Shown piece after piece: positions 57,300-64,000 of a stretch of DNA of 64,000 bases. Numbering within the stretch: the first letter of the stretch is position 1; each line of letters begins with the position of its first letter. The notes under the pieces were generated by a model, which saw nothing but the letters and a program-made list of their open reading frames with translations, did not search any database and was not told the origin of the DNA. The DNA is from Saccharina japonica (Eukaryota; Sar; Phaeophyceae; Laminariales; Laminariaceae). Where the stretch lies: contig MEHQ01001452.1 in NCBI GenBank assembly GCA_008828725.1, positions 1 to 64,000 on the forward strand. The letters are read 5' to 3'. The position numbers and the translations under genes were made by a program.

Positions 57300-58040
57300 T
57301 TGGACGCTGGGTTATAAGGTCACGGGTACCCGGGTACCCGGGTACCCGCTCGTTTTGACGAACCCCGGTTCAGTATTTTTTTCGCAATATCTTTAGATAA
57401 AACTGATTCAAATGAGCACCACACACTGAACGCTCGACTCTGAGCGGGCCGGATATATAGTGGGTACGCAACACGCTCGTAGAAACCAAAAAAACGCCAG
57501 CGGGTACCCGGGTACCCGGGTACCCGCGGGTATCCGTCCATTTTGAGGAACCCCGATTCATTTTTCTTCCATAATACTCTGGAAAACCGATTCAAACGAG
57601 CACTACACACTCGACGCTCACCTTTGACGGATACTGCTTCCATCTTACACCAGGTAAGTGCTGCAGTCTTCTATGGGGGGGGGTCGTTGACCAGCGTCCT
57701 GGTGTTTAGCCCCCAAACACGCCAGCCCCCTAATAACATGCCTATCTATATAAAGCAAGAGTTATGTACAACAGAACGCAATTGGGTATCGAATCGAAAA
57801 ACAAATATCTTTGTAACTAATCGTTTCTGTATCGAGCAGCAGTAGAATACATATTTATCCACTCTACTATAATCACTTATCGTGCCACCGAAACAGGGCT
57901 GCCGAAACAAGACGAAAAAATAAAAAATCCGGGTACCCGTCAAAATGGGAATTCCCGACGGGTAGGGTAGGGTCCGGCCTCCGAAACTTGGCGGGTACCC
58001 GTTGGTGGCGGGTACCCTTAGGGTCCAACCTCTAGTCTTG
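57300..58040. repeat. GGGTACCC clusters
   Basis: Triple GGGTACCC palindromes at 57325-57350 and 57500-57530 are followed by similar segments (GAACCCCGRTTCA, ACACACTSRACGCTC), a direct duplication of about 180 bp. Further GGGTACCC sites lie at 57930-58015. Probably part of an element like 36862-37755, but no end pair was resolved. Confidence 0.6.
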
Positions 58041-58056
58041 ATGCAGCAGCAGCAGC

Positions 58057-58123
<67 letters not shown>

Positions 58124-58265
58124 GAGGCAGCAGCGGCAGCAGCAGCAGCAGAAGCAGCAGTAGCAGCACACAGGGACCTATAGGACTGCATTGACCAAAC
58201 AACATACAACAAGACGATGAAATCAAGCAGCCGTTCAGGGCAGCCACACTTCGGGTGACTTACGT

Positions 58266-58324
<59 letters not shown>
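58041..58324. repeat. Two CAG/GCA microsatellites
   Basis: Long CAG runs at 58041-58165 (interrupted) and 58266-58323 (pure) flank a 100-bp unique segment. Poly-Cys, poly-Leu and poly-Ala frames on the minus strand arise from them. Confidence 0.93.
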
Positions 58325-58325
<1 letters not shown>

Positions 58326-58791
58326 TACGGCAACAGACGATAATACACGAAGGAGTACGGACATGGTACGTACAGCAGCGGTGCGTAGTCGAATGGAAAC
58401 CCGACTGCGATGCCGAGAGAGACGGTAAGTCGCGGTCACAGATCGACCCCAAAAAAGAGAATTACTTCGCAGAACGGCACGGCAGCAATACTGTTCGCTA
58501 CCTAGTGGAGGGTGAGTTCGCTGTACTGACCCGTGTGGTTCTCGCGAGGAAAGAGAGCCAGGGCCGGCAACTGGCAGCGTGGCAGCACCCCCGGGAGAAA
58601 AACTTAGAACAAAATCCCGCCGCGTTTTCGGGGCTTTCACCGTTACCCCCCCGCATGGATTAGCGCTATTTCATTCGAACACCCTAATTGTAATGCTGGA
58701 ACCACACAATAGCTACATAGCATTCCCCTGTTCCTATACTTTATCCTAGATAATAGCTGGGACTGCTGTGGTAAAGGCGGCTCCGCTGATG

Positions 58792-59537
58792 TCGCGCTGT
58801 GGGCAGGCCCACATATTTTAGCCAAGACCTTCAATATGCAAACGGGTCGATAAGGTGGCTAGACTTCCGCACCCCCCCCTACTCCCTGGTTCACCCGACC
58901 GAAGCGCCCCGCTGTGCAGCCTTCATTTTTTAAGCGTTTCGCCTTCTTGCCGATTTGGTCACAGGTGAGACTCGCGAAGTGAGATCGTTTCCAAGAAACG
59001 TGTTAGTCGTACAGCAGTACTACTCTGTAGTTCTTCTTTTCGAACGGTCTTGGTGTGGCCATGCTCCGATTAGCGCTGGCTACAGCAGCGTCTACGCTGA
59101 GATGTTCGGACCTACAGTAGTTGCATGATTTTTGGGTGCTGGGTGCGTGGCAGGACACTGGAGAGTCTGTGTGACGTGGTCTAAGTTATGTTGGTACTGC
59201 ATACGCGTACCGGTATCAGGTACCAGGTACATACATACCAACAAGGTCCCCCTTCGGGTGTTTGGTTGGCTTGAAATCCCGGGGGTGTCGCAAGTTGAAA
59301 AGTGGGAACGCACAGGCTTTCAGGTTACAGTAAGTCTATGTGTGCCACATTCGCTGGTTTCGAACCTCTGCAGCTGCGGCTGTTGCATCGCTGCTGTGCT
59401 GCGATGGTGGTATAGAAATCCACAGCGAGTGTGAGTCGGAATCGTCCAGACGTATAAGGACAGCAGCAGGCAGGCAGCGGTACGTCAATGTCCACGAAAT
59501 AGTTACGCGTAATAACGGGAAAACATGCTTATATTTG
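58792..59537. repeat. Leading module block, copy 3 (right part)
   Basis: Continues the block broken at 53160; matches 39285-39990 and 8690-9440. Interrupted at 59538 by a MITE. Confidence 0.8.
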
Positions 59538-60169
59538 GGGCAGCGTCCAATAAAAGGTATACCTGGTCCGTTTGCGGCCAAAAACAGGTACATAATTAAA
59601 ATCAAGTAAAAAACGCACTCCACGTGCCCTGCCATTGGGCCAAACCTCGTCGTACCTGTTTTTGCCTCTGTAAATAGTAAATACCAGGTATACCTGATTT
59701 TGTCTACTATGCTTGACTTTCACCTTTTTTATCGTTTTAAGCCAATCAGAGGCCGTTCGTAGTTCCACCCTATGCCCCCTACTATACAAATATGCCGACG
59801 TACGCGGAGATCCCCCCCTCCCTTCGCACCTCGCACCACACGCCACTCGAGCGACACACATATCTGCCTCCACACCTCCGCCGAAATTATACGAGATGGA
59901 AGGCTCCCCTTCGGGATTGTGGTCAACTTGGAATACCAGGGGTGTCGCAAGCTGAGAAGGGAGAATACAGCAGCAGGCGTTCGTTACTCGTACTATTAAT
60001 AGCATCTACTCGTATACGTAGCCACAGGGCGAGCACGAAGAACATGAAAAAACTCTACTTTGCATTGGAAGGAACGGCAAGTTCGTGGGGTGCGTTTTAA
60101 ACTTGATTTTAGTATGTACCTGTTTTTAGCCCCGAACGGACCAGCTGTACCTTTTTTTGGCCGCTGCCC
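59538..60169. mobile_element. Short Mutator-like MITE, copy 2
   Basis: TTATATTTG lies at 59529-59537 and 60170-60178, and module 2 (near 39992) has the site once. Ends GGGCAGCG and complement extend into a long imperfect inverted repeat including AAAGGTATACC and TTGCGGCCAAAAA. A 9-bp duplication fits Mutator-like elements. A central stretch (about 59890-59985: CTCCCCTTCGGG, GGAATACCAGGGGTGTCGCAAG) resembles the module block at 59245-59330, suggesting captured sequence. Confidence 0.83.
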
Positions 60170-62720
60170 TTATATTTGTGCCGAAATTACGCGTAATTTT
60201 GTTCGTTACGAACTATCTTAGTATACCCGTCATTAACACCCGAGGATGAAAAAGGCGTATCCCCGGTAGTACATGCATTACTCGTAGCGCTGAAAATCCG
60301 ATAGCCTTGGATACTGTTGTTGCACGCATAAGTATTACTACGAGTATTCGTACTGCTGTAGCATTTTCACTGTTGCCAGGGCATGTCCAGGGCAGTGCAC
60401 TGAATAAGCAGTCCGGCATGTCGGCATTGCGTACAATTAGTCCCCCCTGTTCATCTGCGGATTGCGTGCCCTCTTTAGCTGAAACGTACAGCAGTGTACG
60501 GGGACATATGTACGTAATTACGGGGGTGGGACAGTTACGGCCATCCCTGTTCGGTTACGCGTAATGATTTTTGGTTCATGCCGTATAACGGCCATCCCTG
60601 GCAGTAGATATAACAAATAACACAGAAAACATAAGTTCCCCCTTTCTCTACCTTTAAGACAGACTGTGTTCCTGTGGTTCCTCTTAACAGGGTTCGTCAT
60701 CTGAGAAGGGCACGTTTCTTCCTGGAAAATTCGTATATACTTATTTTTTTTCCTCGTAGAATTACAAGAACAGATAATATCCCAGGATGAAGATACTCGT
60801 ATGTATCTCGTACGTACACTAAAGGCATTTTGCCCCACCGATCGAGTTGACGAAACAGAAGGCCTGTCCGGTAACACAAGCACATGGAGCTCTCCTCTAG
60901 CCAATGCCGGTGTTATTTGAGCCCCCGTGGCCGGCACACTGTCCTCCGATTTGCGGGCAACGTGTGTCTCTCCGAACTACAAAACACACAGCAAGTCGGT
61001 TGTCCAGCTGCGTGCACCAGGATAACTAATGGGGCCAGAGGCAGGCTGCAACCGCCCCTAAACAAGGGCTGCGGACAGTTGCAAGACATACAGCAACACC
61101 GTAACGTTAGCTTTTAATTTTTTATCGGTGCAGCCTGCACTGCTGTGTGCTCTCATCTTGGCTCATTACAGCAGTAGAAACACACACACGCTGCTGCTGT
61201 AAATTCCGAGTTTTGCTGCACATACTCACCGGAGCGCCGTTTTTAGACTCGTTTCTGGCTTTAACGAGCCGAAATGAGCGCACACAGCGCAGGCTGCACG
61301 CGTTAAAACAAATATATAGCAACGTTGCGGTGCGGTTGCTGTATATCTTGCAATGGCCTTCAGCCCTTGTTTAGGGGCGGTTGCACCCTGCCTGTGGCCC
61401 CAATACTTTTCCTGGTGCACGCAGCTGGACAACCGACTTGCTGTGTGTTTTGTAGTTCGGAGAGACACACGTTGCCCGCAAATCGGAGGACAGTGTGCCG
61501 GCCACAAGGGCTCAAATGACGCCGGCACAGGATAGAAGGAACCTTCGTGTGCTTGTGTTACGGAGCAGGCCTTCTCTTTCGTCAAATCGATCGGTGGGGC
61601 TAAATGCCTTCGGTGTATAGAAGTATCTTCATTCTGGGCTGTTCAGTATTTTTGTGATCAACGAAGAGAACATAAAGGAGCTGAAATCTTCCTAGAAAAA
61701 AACATGCCCTGCTTACACGACGAACCCTATACAGCTGTGGGATCATATGATGACTTATATCATTATGTGAGGTTCACTGGTGGTGTTGTGTTGCTGCTGT
61801 GACTGCTGCTGCTACCTCTGCTTTTACCGCTCCTGTACTGCGCGGGTACTTTATAAATCAGAATGAGCTTTGGTTGGAATCGCCCAGCTTGTTTGTGTTC
61901 AGGATGAAACGCCCATAGAAAACACACCATACATACGCACACACGCATACACCCAGAGAGAGGACAGCCCGTAGCCGTCACACATAGACCCATGTTGCTG
62001 TTGTATAATGCATGGCTGCTATAACGTTACGCTAAAGCTGCAGCTTTCGGTGCATCCCAAAAAGGTATTGATACACAGCAACAGACAGCATAGACAGCCA
62101 AAAGGGAAACAGCAACCAAAATATGGAACTGCACCAGGTCATCGTTCTCTTTTCGAGACTCAACTGTTTTCAGTAGTGTTCAACTGTTTTCCTACAGGTG
62201 GATCCTACGTTACTGCCGTAGGGCCGTGGTTGGAAATCACTCAGCTAGAAGTGGGCTGTGTGGGTCCTGCACATGCACACACAACACCGTTAGTAGCCAT
62301 CACAAAGGCAACACTCGTAGCTTGAATAGCCGCTGCTGCGTGTTGTACAGCGTATGTTGTACTCCTGCTGTGCTACTGGGTATAACCGGTACGAGTACTC
62401 CTTTGGCGTCATGGCTGCTTTGTATTGTTGTGTAGTCTATTGATAGACCATACATGGATCCGCCAGACAAGCACCGAAACATTCGTAGATCGGCCTGTAG
62501 TGCACGTACAGTGTACAGCAATGGAGCCAGAAGGGCACCAAATTACGCATTTGTTTTTTTCAAGCTTCGGATGTATAAATACGCACACAACTGCTGTACA
62601 CAGCCCAGAGATGTTAAAATCGCTCTGCTATGCGGAGGATAATGATAATACGCCTCCCTAGGCTCTTAGCAAGGCCCTGTAGTAACACAACAGTGTGGAG
62701 ATGTTGGTTTAAGGGCCCCC
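60170..62720. repeat. Central module block, copy 3
   Basis: Cleanest copy of the block: no insertion inside the palindrome and no telomere filler. Matches 41297-45400 (minus the hAT element) and 12281-14776. Confidence 0.82.
60687..61731. mobile_element. Foldback element FB, copy c (uninterrupted)
   Basis: Ends ACAGGGTTCGTC and its complement; 1045 bp; near-complete palindrome around about 61215. Reference for the TTAA site (near 61302) and for the hAT site (GTATTTTT near 61648). Confidence 0.82.
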
Positions 62721-63120
62721 TTCGGTAAAAATACAAAGAGTAATTGTGTGTCGAAAAAGAAGAAAATCATTTTTTTTTACAGCAGCGATACTAATTCTGG
62801 TATAATAACACCATATCAGTACTCCCCACGGAACACGGCATAGCTCCAGTTCTATTGCTCAGACCTCTTCCCTACCAACGTACAGCTTGTTCGTTATAGT
62901 CTCTACAGCAGGAGGTGCTTGGGCTCTTGGATCTGAAAGGGAGCGTAGGCATTGCTATGTTTGCGTCACGAAACGAAAGTGTTCCTCAGCTAATTGTTTT
63001 TATCGTTTCGTATTTCCTGTTTGGTATCTACACTCTGCTGTGGCCACGTAGGACGCTACGGACGGTCGAGCTAGAGGCACAGATAGGTTCACCTACTAGT
63101 TCTCGGCGTCCTCGTTGAAA
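62721..63120. repeat. Module 3 end segment
   Basis: Matches 45405-45660, the start of the EsV-1-7 approach in module 2, then diverges at about 62995, so this module ends without an EsV-1-7 copy in this window. A segment at 62842-62870 is the complement of 63306-63334 (core AGTTCTA-TGCTCAGACCTCTTCCC). Confidence 0.7.
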
Positions 63121-64000
63121 CTCTTACTTAGAACAGAATCAGCAGCCGGAGAAACTGGCATTTTAAAATTCGTCTTTGGTACCAGGGATATGGCGAGTTG
63201 TTTTTAAGTAAGAGGCACTTTCCGTGATGCAAAAGGCGTATGATTGACACGCCGCCTGAGACACAAATGTTGACCATGACCTACGCTCTCTACCGCTACT
63301 AGTCGGGAAGAGGTCTGAGCATTAGAACTGGAGAAGTGTCGTTTTCTGTGGGGAGTCATGAAAAGGTAGAAATTATACCATAAATAGTATTGCAACTGAA
63401 AAACAAACGGGTTTGTTTTATATTTGCTCTTATATTTGTTGCCCGGCCCTTGGAGATGTCGTTATTATGTCGCCCCGGCGAGATGCACGAGGCATAGGCG
63501 AGTTGGAAAGGTGGAGTGAGCATGAGGGACAAGGCTCCACACCTGAGCGAGAACCCCTCGCCGTCGTATCTCCTTGTAGTAGTGCCTATTGATACGTATT
63601 CCATGAGACCACTCGAATATGTAACCGTCAGGCTACTCGCATGCAACGATTACTTCATGGTTGCCTGCTCGGTGAGACCAGCTATATCCAACAACAGAAA
63701 GCTGCACAGAGGCCTGCAGCATGGTATCGACCACTGTTGCACGACGCTTGATGTGTGCCTCGTTCGATGTCAACTCGGTGCAGTCATTGTTTTCTTGCGC
63801 GTGGTGCGTGCTTTTGTGTTCTCTTAATGCGGCGGGGAAAAAACGAAGCAAGATGAAGCAAAAAACGTGCAGGTTTTGCATGGTAGCTCCGAGGCGGTGT
63901 CAACTCAGAATGCCTTCCCGTATTCACTTGCCAGAACTCGAAATTTCGAAGGCCCACAGCACACGCGACGGACCTCGACCGGGACCCGCATTTGCGTCGT
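63121..64000. other. No recognised gene at the right edge
   Basis: Short frames on both strands (plus 63516-63827, minus 63356-63646), neither with a recognisable domain. The composition is less repetitive than the rest, so it may be the edge of unique sequence. Confidence 0.45.

Larger units (their letters stand above)
53161..58783. mobile_element. 5.6-kb insertion with 8-bp duplication, hAT-like candidate
   Basis: CGCTGATG occurs at 53153-53160 and 58784-58791; in module 2 the leading block passes this point once, without the insertion. Ends (CAGTAGCCTTGAC and, from the right, GAGCCGCCTTTAC) match at 9 of 13 positions. The right subterminal GTTCCTATACTTTATCCTA is akin to the 39-bp repeats of the hAT-like element at 40089, and its reverse complement recurs in the satellite at 55.8-56.9 kb. 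Contents: a Pro/Thr-rich frame, unrecognised frames, a satellite with a tiny LTR element, GGGTACCC clusters and CAG runs. Confidence 0.6.

Noticed and set aside
57746-58452. Poly-Cys, poly-Leu and poly-Ala minus-strand frames
   Set aside because: Arise from the CAG runs at 58.04-58.32 kb.

Overview
The window looks like a repeat-dense nuclear region of a stramenopile, most probably a brown alga. The main reason is a 566-residue protein made almost entirely of the cysteine/histidine repeat C-X4-C-X16-C-X2-H-X12, the signature of the EsV-1-7 family first described in Ectocarpus and its phaeovirus EsV-1. CAG/CTG microsatellites, interstitial TTAGGG-type motifs, eukaryotic DNA transposons and the near absence of other long ORFs fit this. 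No bacterial operon, rRNA gene or intact tRNA gene was seen. One assembly gap (32920-33255) and two single N bases are present.

The dominant structure is a set of paralogous modules in direct orientation. In order a module carries: a short block near 8.7, 39.2 and 58.8 kb; a block with a 1-1.2 kb palindromic element near 12.3-14.8, 41.3-45.4 and 60.2-62.7 kb; an EsV-1-7 block at 17.9-21.3 and 45.7-49.0 kb; an AT-rich block full of the palindrome CTTCCATGGAAG at 24.9-25.9 and 49.6-50.5 kb (only its right end near 5.2 kb); and a trailing block at 6.9-7.9, 25.9-26.7 plus 32.3-32.5, and 50.5-50.9 kb. Module 3 (50.9-63.0 kb) ends before its EsV-1-7 block. The first EsV-1-7 copy (19245-20945) is intact. 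The second (47038-48624) keeps its frame but has two in-frame stops and one repeat fewer.

Because the modules are paralogous, one copy often gives the empty site of an insertion in another, so many mobile elements can be bounded: a hAT remnant with a C-terminal dimerisation domain (42693-44302, 8-bp duplication GTATTTTT); a second hAT-like element (40089-41296, GTATCCCC); a 5.6-kb insertion (53161-58783, CGCTGATG); Mutator-like elements with 9-bp duplications (9651-12280, 59538-60169, possibly 5355-6874); an 89-bp piggyBac-like MITE at TTAA (13254-13342); foldback elements; a tandem dimer of a 2.8-kb element (26662-32276); and a 342-bp LTR element in miniature (55982-56323). Several families carry dense arrays of one short motif (CCGTCCCGTC, GGGTACCC, CTTCCATGGAAG, TTGGCAAG) near their ends.

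Region by region: 1-4 kb, GC-rich with a decayed gag-like zinc knuckle; 4-5.2 kb, nothing recognised; 5.2-26.7 kb, module 1 with insertions and the intact gene; 26.7-32.3 kb, tandem dimer; 32.3-37.8 kb, hairpin repeats, gap, low-complexity DNA and a GGGTACCC element; 37.8-50.9 kb, module 2 with the pseudogene; 50.9-63.1 kb, module 3 with its large insertion; 63.1-64 kb, nothing recognised. The EsV-1-7 gene is the only confident cellular gene.
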